Assembly (NCBI RefSeq): GCF_001625215.2
Contig: NC_030386.2
Span: 39,960,796 to 40,024,795, forward strand
Origin: Daucus carota subsp. sativus
Lineage: Eukaryota > Streptophyta > Magnoliopsida > Apiales > Apiaceae
Length of the DNA stretch: 64,000 nucleotides
Reading direction: 5' to 3'
This document shows positions 22,202 through 34,929 of the stretch, one piece after another. The position numbers and the translations under genes are program-made. The notes under the pieces were generated by a model. It made no database searches, was not told the DNA's origin, and saw only the letters and a program-made list of their open reading frames with translations. Every line of letters starts with the position of its first letter. Positions within the stretch are counted from its first letter, which is position 1.

Positions 22202-24913
22202 ATGTTATTACATCAAAGCTTGACCTCCCCGGGATCTCCGACGTTTCCTCGATTCTCACGCCGCCGTAATTCTCTTATTTCTCGCCGGAAAATTCGCAAG
22301 CCTCTGAAGTCATCATCATCCTTATATCCCTGTGTTTGTCTCCACATTAACACCGAAAAAGTCGCTGAGATTGCACAAAACAAGGTTACAACACACTTAT
22401 TTGTGTAGATTGTTTGTTAAATTTGTTATTTAATTTTTAATTTTGGAGATTTTTTAATTTTTTGACAAGATATACGTATTAGTATATGAATTGTTTCGGA
22501 ATATAGTAACGGATTTATTAGTGTTTTTAGGTTTTAGTTGGAGCATTTGTGTCTGCGGTGATTGGACAAGTTTCGAAGCCTTTTACTTCTGTTTTGCTGT
22601 ACGGTAATAAATTTGAGTTTGATTTTAGTTGGATTACTCGTTCCGGTGGCTTTCCCTCGGCTCATTCTTCTGTAAGTTTCGATGCCTTTGAATTGTATTT
22701 TCCGGATTTACTATCGTTTATAGCCTAATTTATGCTTCGGAATGATGGATTTATTTTGTGATGGATTTATTGGCAGGCTGTTGTGGCCACTGCAACTTCC
22801 CTTGGCCTAGAAAGGTGCAAAACTATTAAATCTTATCTGTATCATTAGTGAGTATTACGTGTATATTAAGCGAATCCTTAATTTGTGAGTCATGGACTCT
22901 ATCATGTTTTCGGATTTTATGTGAACCTTATTTGTGGAAGTTAGTAAATTATGTATAATTTTGTAAGTGTATTTTGCTGTTCGGTTGAGTTTGTAGCTGA
23001 AACATGATGGTATATATATGTTGGTAACCGAACCGAGGAACTTTGTGTAATTCATTTTTAAGTCATCCGATGATCATGTGTTTCTTTTAATTGTCTTACT
23101 GTGAAGATGAATTTCGGTTAATTTTCTTTCACTATATTACAGGGGGTTTTCCGATTCAATTTTTGGTTTGGCAGTTGTTTATGCTGGGATTGTCATGTAT
23201 GATGCTCAGGTTTGCATATTTGGTCTCGATTATGATACAGAAAAGTAAAAGCTTGTTCGTAAAGAAATTTGATCTATATAATTATTGCTGTATGTTTTTA
23301 TTTGTTTTTGGTAATATGTTGGGTTTTAAAGCATGTACAGTAAGTCCATATCCACAGCTATAGTAAAATATCTGTATGTAAGTACAAGAAGAGCAAATAT
23401 ACCTAGTGGATGCCAGGATAGTTTAGCGATACAATGCAAGCCAGAGATAGAAAAAGAATCTGAGGGAAAGTTGATGGTGTATTGCTAGACAAATACCATA
23501 CAGGGGACTGGATAACAAGATTATTTGTTTATCCATAAAGGCTATACAAGGTTGAAAAAGAAATCTTCAGTGAATAAACTTGTATAGTGAGGCTGTAACT
23601 TTTTATTTGGTTGCCAAAGGTGGATATAGTTCACCACCAGAGTGAAATTTAGCTCTGATTCGGACTGTCAGTCAGAATATAGCATTGTGAAATGAGTTGC
23701 GATTATGTATATATGTTTCTATTTTCTGCAAAAGACCGTGTGTGCAGAATATTGTTTTGACTTTATTCTGTCGTCAATCATGAGAAGTTTTAAAATTTGG
23801 GGACGGGACACATGTAGATAATAGACATACTTTTATAGATCAAACCGACTTCTTACAGAAAGAAGTCCCACTTCTTATAGCCACGTAGGCAAATACTGAA
23901 TTATAGAAGGGTGAAGAATTATTACTTTTAAATCATATAAATGTATAAAGTTAACTTAAAGGCCTTTGGGCTACAAGAATAATAGAAGTGCGGCTTGTTT
24001 ATTTTCAAAATAAAATTAACTTAAAAGGCCGTTGGGCTACAAGTATAATAGAAGTCTGGCTTGTTTATTTTCAAAATCTTCCGCTGTCTTAGAGAACAAA
24101 CTGCTTTATTGAGTATATGAATTAAAGTGACCAATATTATGATGCTATTTACACAAAATGAACAGCGGCCAAAAAGATGTTAACATCTTATTAGGTCCCC
24201 ATGTTAAGAGACTAAAGGACCTCTTTCATGATATGGTTTCTGAGAAAATCTGTCGGTTAAGAATGATACGAATCTCTTTTAAGTACTCAATCCTCAGGAT
24301 AAAAGACAACCATCCAAAGATGTAGTTTAACTTTTAGTGTATATGTAATGTGATTTAATGTAGAATAGTATGATATATATATATTTTATAATTGATTTTA
24401 ACACTCGAAATTTGAACAAAAAAGTTGATTTTTAAAACTACTCTACAGTAGAATAATTGTAGATAATTATTATTCTGTTGTAGAATAATATATAAATTGT
24501 TAAAATCTCATGTTATTAATTTTTTATTTCCGCAGGGAGTTCGAAGGGAAGTGGGAAATCAAGCAAAGGTAATTAACAACATTTTGTCGAAGGCACAGGG
24601 CAACCCATGTCCCTCAAATGATGCTCATAATTCAACTGAAACTTCATCTTCTTCCTCACGTTTGGAGAGACCTGACTCACTATATCTACAAGAACCGAGT
24701 TCCAAAAAACCATTAAATAGCACTTCATTACTAAATAGAATTGATGACAGAACTGATCAGACTATGTCAACAATAGTAGAGGTTAAAGAGGGATCTGGAG
24801 ATTTTGTCTACGGTCGTGCTCCACTTAAGGAGTCTGTAGGTCACACAGAGATAGAAGTCCTGGCAGGTGCTATTCTGGGTTTCTTAGTTAGCCTCATAAT
24901 TCATACAACATGA
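22202..24913 (+). CDS. DUF212 / acid phosphatase-vanadium haloperoxidase-related membrane protein (268 aa)
   Basis: Exons 22202-22384, 22531-22671, 22777-22814, 23143-23209 and 24536-24913 join in frame to 268 residues. The DUF212 core follows in order: VLVGAFVSAVIGQVSKPFTS, then SGGFPSAHSSAVVATATSLG, GFSDSIFGLAVVYAGIVMYDAQGVRREVGNQAKV (shown as one run across two exons), and the C-terminal ESVGHTEIEVLAGAILGFLV. The SAH phrase recalls the PAP2-type phosphatase signature from which the family takes its name, but no activity is established here. The first 45 residues are Ser/Arg-rich with few acidic residues, consistent with a plastid transit peptide. An 84-residue polar, Ser-rich linker is encoded in the last exon before the conserved tail. 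Several hydrophobic segments suggest a membrane protein. Function unknown. Confidence 0.9.
23945..24075. repeat. 63-65 bp tandem duplication in DUF212 intron 4
   Basis: TTAACTTAAAGGCCTTTGGG...GGCTTGTTTATTTTCAAAAT occurs twice in a row (from about 23951 and about 24015) with a handful of differences. Non-coding and intronic. Confidence 0.8.
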
Positions 24914-25092
24914 GCTGCTCCTTTTTCCCCTTTTTTCCCAAAATTGTGTAGTTTACTTGCATTGTTATAAAAGAGGTATCTATTGTAATTTACAAGTTCA
25001 AATCTTTCAAATGATAGGTGTATTTACAGGTTCAGTAGTGCAACACTTATTATTATACTGGACAAAGCTTCTCGCAAGTGTTGATAGTTATG

Positions 25093-25250
25093 GTCCATTA
25101 AAACTTTAGAAGAGTCAGCTGAACAGAGTGGAATTTCAAACAGGTGCTATCTTGGGATTCCCTTTTAGCTAATCAGGGTCTCATAGTGAGCCTGGTAATT
25201 TATAATTTCATATTTTGTTGAGTTCTTTACATGTTTTGTAGTTTGTATAC
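25093..25250 (+). pseudogene. decayed duplicate of the DUF212 terminal exon
   Basis: About 180 bp after the DUF212 stop, the sequence CCATTAAAACTTTAGAAGAG ... ACAGGTGCTATCTTGGGATT ... TCATAGTGAGCCTGGTAATT parallels the last coding stretch of the gene (CCACTTAAGGAGTCTG ... GCAGGTGCTATTCTGGGTTT ... TTAGCCTCATAATTCAT). A following TTTTGTAGTTTGTATACAGTGTTA parallels the 3' UTR. Gaps and changes destroy the frame. It looks like an old tandem duplication of the 3' exon. Confidence 0.55.
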
Positions 25251-25968
25251 AGTGTTAAACCAGGGGGATCTTCATGTAAACTTTCTTGTAAAAGTAGTGC
25301 ACACACTTGGTTAGTTGATTGTTGTATCAGATAGAGTTGAGATGATCGGTTTTACTTGATTGAATCCATGCATTTGGTTGAATAAGCATTACCTGTGTGG
25401 TCAGGAGACTAGTGTTTATGGCTTATTGCTAATGCCTGGGACACCGTGAATGTTCGATGGTTATTTTAAAATAAATGGAGTTATTCCTATGATTTGGTAT
25501 ACAAACTGGTTTTTCATATTAAAATAGGACCACAATTTCATGGTTGGCTTCAAATTGTACCCATTTTCAAATACGTCTCATTTTCTAGTATTTGTACTTC
25601 TTTTTTCCTTTTTAGTGGTGAGTTGTTTTTTATAATCGTCTTTCTCTTTTTCAAAACAATTTTTGAATACTTTCTAACATATATTTTTATAGTTATTTTA
25701 ATATTTGACTAATTGATACACATATAAGTTCAATTTGGTACAATCATGTAAAATAGTTAAAAAAAAATGTGATTTGATTGACATCTTTTTTAAGAGACGT
25801 GGAAATAATAAACCGGTGGAAGATATTACATCGAAGGTGGGAGGCGAGTGATGTAATGTGTGTATGATATGATATCGTGAAAATATCGTGCTAGGAAATA
25901 GTAGTGTCATGCAAAAGACGAGTATGTATTGAATAGAAAGTGAAGATAATGCCTTTTTCGGTTTATAT

Positions 25969-26173
25969 ATAAATAATCGGTTTTTCTATGGTGTGGGCAC
26001 ACACTAAGTGCTAAAATCTATGAATATGGAAGCTTTTGATTGGCTTACACTCTCTAATAATGGTGGACCCCCCTGCATTTACAACAACCACACCAATCAA
26101 AATCCTCCAAATGCATAGATTTTAGTGCTTAACATGTGCTCATGGGCACACACTAGACAAATCCATAAATAAT
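25969..26173. mobile_element. MITE (Mutator-like, 9-bp TSD), family copy C
   Basis: ATAAATAAT at 25969-25977 and 26165-26173 flanks an element at 25978-26164. The ends are inverted repeats: CGGTTTTTCTATGGTGTGGG on the left, and on the right the complement GGATTTGTCTAGTGTGTGCC, both leading into a CACTAAAATCTATG-like inner part. The core CTAATAATGGTGGACCCCCC is shared with copies A and B. Confidence 0.8.
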
Positions 26174-27130
26174 TATTCCCTATTAGATCACTTCTATACG
26201 TGTGAGGATTTGTCACCCGGCGAATCATGTGATATCGATTTTTAATAAGTGATGTCATTTTGAAATTAATACAAGATAGAGTATCTAACTAATGTCATGA
26301 TTATATTATACATGTAACAAAATAATGTTATATAAAAAATGAGGATGGTAAAATAAAGATGGATGATGATAATTATAAATTATTAATTCAAAACTGATTT
26401 TATTTGAATGATGACAAGTTCTAAATTTCAATTTAAAAATGATTTTTATTTGAATATTGACATATACTCATAGAATGTATATATAAACTCATATTTATCT
26501 AGTCGAACAATTAACGTATGTACTAATATTTATATGAGTAGTCAATTTTTTTTAATAATTTTTGTATATAACAACATATTCAAGATTTCATAAAATTATA
26601 TGAAATTAAGATTAACCGCACATGTCTATAAATGGTGGTATCGAAATCCGTTAATTAATATAATTCGGAAAAAAAGAGGGATTCTAACCAATTGAAAGGA
26701 TCTTCTGATCCAGAGATCACCTGATCCAGAGATCACCACCCAATAGCATGTTGCCGCCAGAAACAAAACCCCGTATTTCTTTCTTCCAGAGAATCTCCTA
26801 ATTGTTCCAGAGCAGCTCTTATAAAAAAATAATACAAAATCCAAATTATACGATCCCTCCGTCACCCCAGAATGAAAGGGGTGATATCGTAGTTCTTGGA
26901 ATTTTGTAACCATTCTTCATTTTAATACATTAAATTTGAATTAACATCGATGATTAAATTTTTATCATTATGATATATTTTGATACACACACATAATTTA
27001 TTTTCAAATAAAATATTCTAAAAATCATAAACAAACCTAAAAACAAAGCAAAATTATCAGGAAAAAAAAAAGAATGGAAATTACTTACTTTTCTGAATAA
27101 TATCGAAACTTTCTAGAAGTATTTCACAAA

Positions 27131-27138
27131 TATAAACA
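27131..27138 (+). promoter_or_regulatory. TATA-like box of the HUA1-like gene
   Basis: TATAAACA stands about 100 bases before the ATG and ahead of a pyrimidine-rich CACCTCTCAG leader. Position-based inference. Confidence 0.4.
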
Positions 27139-27233
27139 CACACCTCTCAGAATTACGAGACCTGCCGCTCGCTATCGCATTCTAGGGCTCAATCTTTCAT
27201 CTCTCTCATCTTCAATCAAAATCAACTTCAATC

Positions 27234-30200
27234 ATGGCGAACCATCTCTTCGGCGGCTACAACTCCGGCAACTACGGCGGCGCCGGATCTAATCTCTCCA
27301 GCCTCTACTCTTCCGCCGCCGATCAGTACCATCCCGGCGACTCCGCCTCTCTTCTCGGTGCTACGACGGCGCGGTACTTGCCGTCCGATCCGTACTCTTC
27401 GTCGTTTTCGTCGTCGCTGTCTTCGCTTGCTGATAGGAGTTCGTTGTACTCCGATTATCTCGCCGGCGGGTACTCTAGGGCGGGGTGGCCGGGGCCGCCT
27501 GGCGTGGAGGCGGGATCGTCGTTTCCGTCGGTTGATGCGTTTGCGGGGTATAAGCGGACCTCTGCGGCTGAAGGTATAGATTTTATTCGTGTTTTATATT
27601 CGAGCTTCGATGTGTTGATATGTGGGTTGGAATATCTTATTTTGTGCATAATGTTGTGTTATATTTGATTTTATTGTTTTGTTGGTTGATTAGGTTTACT
27701 GGTAATTAGACTGATTCCGTGAAAGGGCCTTAATAGGACTATAAATTACCAATGTTTAATAGTTCACATTTATTTTACTATGTTTATTTATAAGCGCGTG
27801 TCCCTTAGTTTGATGAAGTACTGAGATGTGTTGGATATTTGCACGTATCAACTATTTTTTCTTCATACAACAGCATGTATACATGCCAAGCTATTATTAA
27901 AACCCTTGTTTGATGTTAATTATGCAAGTATTTTTTAAGCATGTTCCAGTCTCCTTACATGAGGGATAGTATAAGAATTTACATAATTTACTAGCTATTT
28001 CCCTATGAAGTTATTTCACTTGTTATATAAGAACTCTGTAACTATATATTATTGTGTATAGAATAGTCTAATATAGCTTCTTCCCTTTTGATTGCTTCAT
28101 ATATATCCTATTCAGTATTTGTATGGACTAATATTCATGCCACTCTTATTTTTTATTGCTAAATATTAATATCAGCAAATCATACAAAATAATAACCATA
28201 TATTTTGCTTTGGTTGCTATATGCGTCTACTATCTATCGTAGCACTTTACCGTCAGACTCTTCTGGGTACCAATAGTACAATTGGTCAAAGTGACGCTTG
28301 GTATGCTACCAATGCTTTGGCCAAGCGTCCAAGATATGACTTGGGAAGCAGTTTGCCTATTTATCCACAGAGGCCAGGGGAGAAGGATTGTGCCCATTAT
28401 ATGCTCACAAGAACCTGTAAGTTTGGAGAGAGCTGCAAGTTTGATCATCCTGTTTGGGTTCCGGAGGGTGGAATCCCAGATTGGAAAGAGGTGACTATTG
28501 CTATCTTCTTTTACTATAATATATATAAGTATTAAAATATATATGAAATCGTTTTTCCAACAAGAATAAACTTACTAATAGTATCTTCAATTCGGTATCT
28601 TGTGGGGCCATGTTTGTAATTATTAAATAGTTAAAGGTATACACACTTTTTTCCCGCCTGTTAAAACTACTTTGTGTACATGTATTAATTTATGATAATA
28701 CGGAGCTGTTTTAGTTTTAAATTCATTTTATTGGTAAATATTACTGTGCATATTTGTATTAAGTTATTTATAGGGAACTATTTGGATTTATTGAATATGA
28801 CAAAGGAATATATAAATGTTTGAAGCAGCGTAAAAGACTTTGGAAGCCATATAGTGAAGAATATGTATAATTTTATGTGAAAGAAATCTTTAATTCTATC
28901 TTATATATTTTTAGAACTGGTAATTATGTGCTGGACTTTGTTTTGGGTTAGGAAATCAGGTTAGCTTTGTTATAATGTAGGATTCAGGTTTGGTTATTAT
29001 TGACTATTATATTACAGATGTCATGTACATAATGTTGGCTTTTGTAGGCTCATATTAACCCCTCACTAGTTATTTAATACTCTACAAATAGGCAAAAACA
29101 TTATGTGGTCTTCAAGCTTGTTAATAGTTAGTAACTTAATACTTGTAAGCAGGCCTCAAAATGGACAGATCTATTAAAAAAATTGATCGTGGTAATTTTC
29201 ATGGTTTTTTGAAGGCGGGATGGTAAAGATTTAATCTTATATACGACCAAGCAAATATAGATAAGTTATCTTCTTGATTTGTTAAGAAAAAATACATTGC
29301 AACTTGGTCCGGAGGAAAGCCAATGCTTTAGTACAATTGATGAGTATTTTCCTTACCAGAGTCAAAAGTTTATAGTAATGGATTAAGTCTGTATTTAATT
29401 TAAAAATCTTCTATACATCGGAAACCTGGACAATCTGTCATTGGCTGCTACATATAAATATGATAATCTGTCCACACTTATCAATACATGACTTTCTTCC
29501 CCTTTCAGTTTTCGTAAGTTCTCACGATGCTACTCAATGTCTCTAACTCTTTCTATTGCAAACAGCACCTACTAATAAGGATGAGATGAATTTTTTATAG
29601 ATCCGAGTCCTAATATCTTCTCTCTCACGTGACTCAAACCTTTTTTTGGAAGTGTTATTTATATGCACAGTCAGTTGATCTAGTTTGTATTTGTTACCCC
29701 TGCTTAATCCATGCTTCCTAAACAATTGATGATGGTAAGCAAATAGCGACTTTACCTAGGCGGCTGAATAACATACCATGTTTTTTAAATATTGAAATGG
29801 TTGTATACTGGACTATACTATACCTGAATATTTAATGTGTACTAGTTTGGTATTTCGTAATATCTTCTAAGTTACTATGCCATATTTTATAAATCGAAAT
29901 AGATAATTGAAGTGTGATATCTACCGGCCATAACCGTTGTTGTTTACTGTAGATGTGTCACATAAAAGGTCTGTTGAGATACAGTATGTGATTGGGGTTT
30001 GAAATATGTATGTATTTTCTTGTTAGAGTTGTTAGGTTATCAGACGCTAATATGACTCGAATAATAAATTTGTTCACTTGGAAATAGTTTAAAATGTTAT
30101 TAGAATATGGGAACATGCATGTTTTGTCATGTTTACCTATTTGGATTTTAATGGTGTTTGCATCTGTACTCCATTATACAATCTACAGTCTACAGAGATA

Positions 30201-33200
30201 TAGAGTTTCTTACAAAAATTTTCAGGTGTTTACGTAAAAAGTTCTAAGATTAAATCTATCATATAATTACATTAATTTTGTTTCCTGGGAACCATATGTA
30301 TATCAAAACCTTATTGTCCCTTCGTCCCCAATCATCTGGATATTACGTTTTCATTAAACTTGGTATTGATAGCATCATTGCTGGCATAACATTACACATA
30401 CATTTATATATTTGTCTTTGTCACTGTGTGTATGTGACTTCAATCTAAAATTAGATTGACGATCAGTGAGTAGTAGACATCTAGAGACAGGGAAAACGAA
30501 CAAGCTTATCTAAACTATTTGAACTAAGGGTGTGTGGCTTTTCTTCTGCCATGTGAATAGCACCTCCTGCCTTTAGTGGCTCTGCTATAAGCCTATTATG
30601 CCTAATGCATCTATAACTTCTATTCTATTATTCATTATGTTGTGTAGGTACCCCTTGCTGTTACTAGTGAAGCGCCTCCTGAGAGACCGGGAGAACCAGA
30701 TTGTCCTGTAAGCAAAGTTTCTGACTGGATTGATTTTTATTACAAGTTTCTTTTTGGCTGTATTGCATGTATTGTTGTTTTACTGACATTCTTTTTTTCA
30801 GTACTTCATAAAGACTCAGAAATGCAAGTTTGGTCCGAGGTGTAAATATAATCATCCGAAAGAAAGAGTAGCTCCGTTGGTAGGTGCATTTGGACTCATG
30901 ATCTTCAATCATTTATTGCTAACTTGATACTTTTTTGATACTTCTACGACTCTAGTAGGTAGTAGCTAACTTGTTTTGATGTAGGGTGTGGCAGAGAATG
31001 CTGATCCTTCAGTCTTACCCCAGAGGCCATCTGAACCTCCATGCGCTGTATGACTTTCTTCTTCATTTTAACTAGCAATTATTTTCTATGTGCTCAGAAG
31101 TATTCATAAGGCGGCCTTTTGTTTACTAATTGGTGTGCTGATCCTCGAGTGGATAATGTTTCTGCAGTTCTACACAAAGACCGGTAATTGTAAATTTGGT
31201 GCTAGCTGCAAATTTCATCACCCAAAAGATATCGTGATTCCCTCATCTGGTCAAGTAAATGGCTCGGGAAATGAAGGAGCTCTTAAGAATGGGAGTGTGA
31301 TGCCGGTGCAGCCAATAGCAACGCCTGCATCATTGCACAACTCCAAGGGTCTTCCTGTCAGACCGGTAATGCATATGATTAACTAATGTGAACATTAAGT
31401 GGAACAGCTATCCTTCTATTCAACATCCGTTTCTGTGTTATTCTATTAGAACATATAGGTGTACCATCAATGCTAATTATAATAGTAGATCAACTATCTG
31501 AAATTAAAGTGTTGGTATGAAATTTCTGGTATAATTTTTTTATTTTTTTTGGTTCTTTTCTCTCTCTTTGGTCTTTCTAATTTCTAGGACTGATCTCTCA
31601 CTTCAAATTCTTATAGATACCGTTATTTAAAAAGGTTTTTCACTTCTACTGAATAGGCAGAAATTACAATGCTTATATATTAAGTACAGAGGAGGATTTG
31701 GGAGAAGCACTTTTGTGGCATTCACTGTCACCTGCTTGCATCTCTTTCCTTAGTAAATAGCACTAGTGAATGTATATACAGCCACCTTGTCCAGGTTCCC
31801 ATTGTCTTTAAAATTTATTTAGTATAAAACTCGATTTAGAAGACCCAACTTAGTTAAAAAAACTTAGTTACTTGCCTGTACAACCTATTGCTGGTTTGCT
31901 TCCCCGTCTCTATGGGATTTTACATGTATACAGTTCCTTTGATTTTATCTATAGGATATTCTAAACTATTTTTTAAACTTTATGTCTGGTTATGAATAAC
32001 CCGGGTCACTGTTGTCCAATTTTATTTTCTATGGAAACAGGGTGAAGTGGATTGCCCATTCTACTTGAAAACTGGCAGGTTGGTATCTCTCATAGTCACA
32101 ACACTTTAAGTTTATAAAATGTTATCACTTTGTTTTTATATTGTCAGTGAGTGACTATTAATTGTCTTTCAGTTGCAAGTATGGTGCCACTTGTCGCTAT
32201 AATCATCCAGACATATATGGTATGTGTGTGTATAACTGGGAGTTTCCATAGCCTTCTTCATATCTCTCCCACTTAAAGCTCTCTTCTAATATCTTTTGTA
32301 GCAACCAATCCTCCTGCTGGTGCTGCATCTTTTGCAACAACTCCTGCTGCTCATTTGAACTTTGGTGTTGTCAACCCAGCAGCATCTATGATTCAAAGTA
32401 TTGACCCTAGGCTGACCCAGTCAACGGTAAGATAAAACAGCTCGTGCATTTGTTTATTAGCTTAATTCTTTGACAAGCTTTTTTAATTTTGGATGTGATT
32501 CTAAGCTCTATTGTGCATTGCTTTCACTGTTATTTAAAATGGGCTAGGTTCTTATTTTGAGGTATAATGTCTTGAGGTTATCTTGATAGTGGATTGATGC
32601 ATGCCTTTAAAGCTTATCTATATAATTTTATAGTTGGATCCTTAAGTAGCTTATTACTTTGTTTCCTAACAGAAGATGACACGACTAACCACATTAGGGT
32701 TGACCTTTTAGTGTATTATCTGTATTATATGTATGTGATAATTATGTGTGCACATAAAATTATTGATACACGTATCATCTATGTATGCAAAGCTTGGGAA
32801 TTGGTAGCTCTAACATGAATTGATGAAGGGACTGGGGTTCAGATATCATATCTTGAGCAGGCATTCTGATATACTGACAAGTCAGAACTGTTGCAATCCC
32901 TGTAGCTTAACATTGCATAAAAATATATGTCATTTAGTATTTACTTGGTAGTGATAACTGACAATTTTTATATTCTGTTCTTCGATGCAGCTAGGATTGG
33001 GACCAGCTATCTATCCTCAACGACCTGGACAGATTGAATGCGACGTGTGTTGCTTGTTCTCACCTGTATCTCTATGGATATGTCTTACTAAACCTTCAGT
33101 AATCAGTCTGCATTGTTCTTTTTCAGTTCTATATGAAGAGCGGAGAATGCAAGTTTGGAGAAAGGTGCAAATTCCATCACCCTATCAATCGATTCGCTCA

Positions 33201-34031
33201 CACACAGTTGGCCAAGGAATCTCAACAAGAAAGCGTGAAGCTCACACTTGCAGGTCTCCCTAGGAGGGAGGTATGATATTCTGAGTTTTATTTTATGAGT
33301 TAATAGAGAAAAGAACTATACAAACACACAAAACCTCCTTTTTTTTTGTATAGCAATTGCAACAAATTCTGGTGAATGTGTTTGAAGAAAGTATTGCATT
33401 AAAACTATTATAATCTGCACCGAAGTTATAGATATCTATATAAGATATATTTTGTGAAGTTTTAACTTGGAACAAACAATATTTGGATACTAAATACGAA
33501 AGGAACTTCCATATTTTAACATTTGAAAATAAAATCCAGTTGATATTTTTAGGATTAAGGTTGTATACACAAGTCCGGAGTGGTAGCTTGCACTTGTACA
33601 TATGCTCTGAGGGTATAAGACCTTTGTCAACCTATATGCCCGATTTTATGTTCATATCTCGACTCGACTCGACTCTCAAGGTCCTACACACGAAGAAAAA
33701 TTAAACTATGAACATGTCTTATTTCTTCATTGAAACATTTCAGTTCTAATGAGCAAAGAACCAAAATGTTATCTCCTTAATTTTGGAATGTGCTTTTAGT
33801 GCTGTGAATCATCCTAATTCTTACTTCTGCTGACACAAGAGTATGGGATTGTGTTGACAGGGTGCTGTTCACTGCCCCTATTACATGAAGACTGGTGCAT
33901 GCAAATATGGTGCTACATGCAAATTTGACCACCCACCACCTGGTGAGGTCATGACCTCAGCAGCAACAGGCTCATCAACTGTAGGGGTTCCAGGGAAAGA
34001 GGCTGAATCCGTTCAAGAACAACAATCATAG
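27234..34031 (+). CDS. HUA1: six-finger CCCH zinc-finger RNA-binding protein, HUA1-like (521 aa)
   Basis: Twelve exons: 27234-27573, 28243-28490, 30648-30707, 30802-30879, 30985-31047, 31168-31365, 32041-32078, 32173-32219, 32302-32426, 32991-33044, 33127-33270, 33861-34031. They sum to 1566 bases, or 521 residues, against about 524 for Arabidopsis HUA1. Six CX8CX5CX3H fingers are readable, for example [40 protein letters not shown] and [20 protein letters not shown], most preceded by a YPQRPGE- or RPGEPDC-type lead-in. The N-terminal 110 residues are Gly/Ser/Tyr-rich ([16 protein letters not shown]). HUA1 is a nuclear RNA-binding protein that promotes AGAMOUS pre-mRNA processing with HUA2/HEN4. 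Intron 2 is unusually long (about 2.15 kb), and finger 4 is split between two exons. Family and finger count are seen; orthology to HUA1 is inferred from length, N-terminus and finger number. Confidence 0.9.
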
Positions 34032-34929
34032 ATGTCTCAAGAGGCTGTTGTAGTCTTAAAAGGATTTCCAGCATGCTCCTAATGTTTCTTGCTTTATCGT
34101 ATCTAATTATGGTAAACCTAGCTTAGTTTTCTTCATGCTTGTAAGCCGTGCGGGATTTGGGATTTTTTTGAACTTGGCATTTCCAAGGACACAAAGCTGT
34201 ATAATGCTTGCAGCGTTTGTTTGGTTATTTAGTTGTAAACATTTTGAAGTTCTAAAGTTTTAAGTTTCTTTCAATTTTCAAATGTAGTAACCGGTATTGC
34301 TGTCAAAGTTTGTTTAGACTTGTGATTGTTTCATTTATATATAATTTTGGTAACCCGTGCTTCAGGCTTTTTTATAAACAAATAAACAAGGAGCCATAAA
34401 CTATGCAACCCAGATTGGATTAGAGTACCCACTTTTAAACAGGAACGCAGTTTATAAGCAGACAAACAAATATTGATAGAGTTTGTCAAAAAATAAAAAA
34501 TTCTGAACAGTATACTTACTTTTTGTCTTATCTGAAATAAGTATATATTTAAAAAAATTGTATTTTTACATAATTTTTACCATAAGCGGGACAAAAATAT
34601 GATCAAACCTTTGATGCTTTATACAATTTCTAAAAAGAGTCTGGATTGAATTTATTTTCAAACGTAAGCAATAAAATTATATAAAAGCAAAAAATATTAA
34701 AAAAGTTTTTACTACGACTTAACTGTCTTAAACCTGGCCCACTTACCCCACAGGTGGGCCAATAGACCAAAAGATAAGCGTCTTGCTCGAGAAACGCGCC
34801 CATACTGCCTTGTCACTACATACAAATAAGTTTACTCATTTTCTACTCTTCACCAAGTCAGTGTCGAAATTCATTTAGTCACCCATAGTCAAACTCGCCG
34901 GAAAATCAAGATTTCCGACGGAGCTTCAA
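34032..34929. other. intergenic, HUA1-like 3' UTR to SIP1 promoter
   Basis: About 0.9 kb of AT-rich DNA. The only notable part is the ACGCGCCCA motif before SIP1, listed separately. No gene. Confidence 0.5.
34794..34802 (+). promoter_or_regulatory. ACGCGCCCA promoter motif upstream of SIP1 copy 1
   Basis: GAAACGCGCCCA stands 136 bases before the ATG. The same string preceded by AGAA occurs 98 bases before the second SIP1 ATG (38982-38990). ACGCGC fits the VCGCGB box bound by CAMTA calmodulin-binding factors. Its survival in otherwise diverged promoters suggests function. Confidence 0.5.

Larger units (their letters stand above)
24914..27233. other. intergenic, DUF212 3' region to HUA1-like promoter
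   Basis: Besides a decayed copy of the DUF212 terminal exon (25093-25250) and MITE copy C, this 2.3 kb is AT-rich with no gene. Two adjacent 16-bp repeats (CTGATCCAGAGATCAC at 26705 and 26721) lie in a GC-richer patch at 26640-26910 whose minus-strand open frame I do not credit. Confidence 0.5.

Noticed and set aside
26626-26913. Minus-strand 95-codon frame in a GC-richer patch
   Set aside because: No recognisable domain. It contains a 16-bp tandem repeat and looks like old repetitive DNA that happens to be open.
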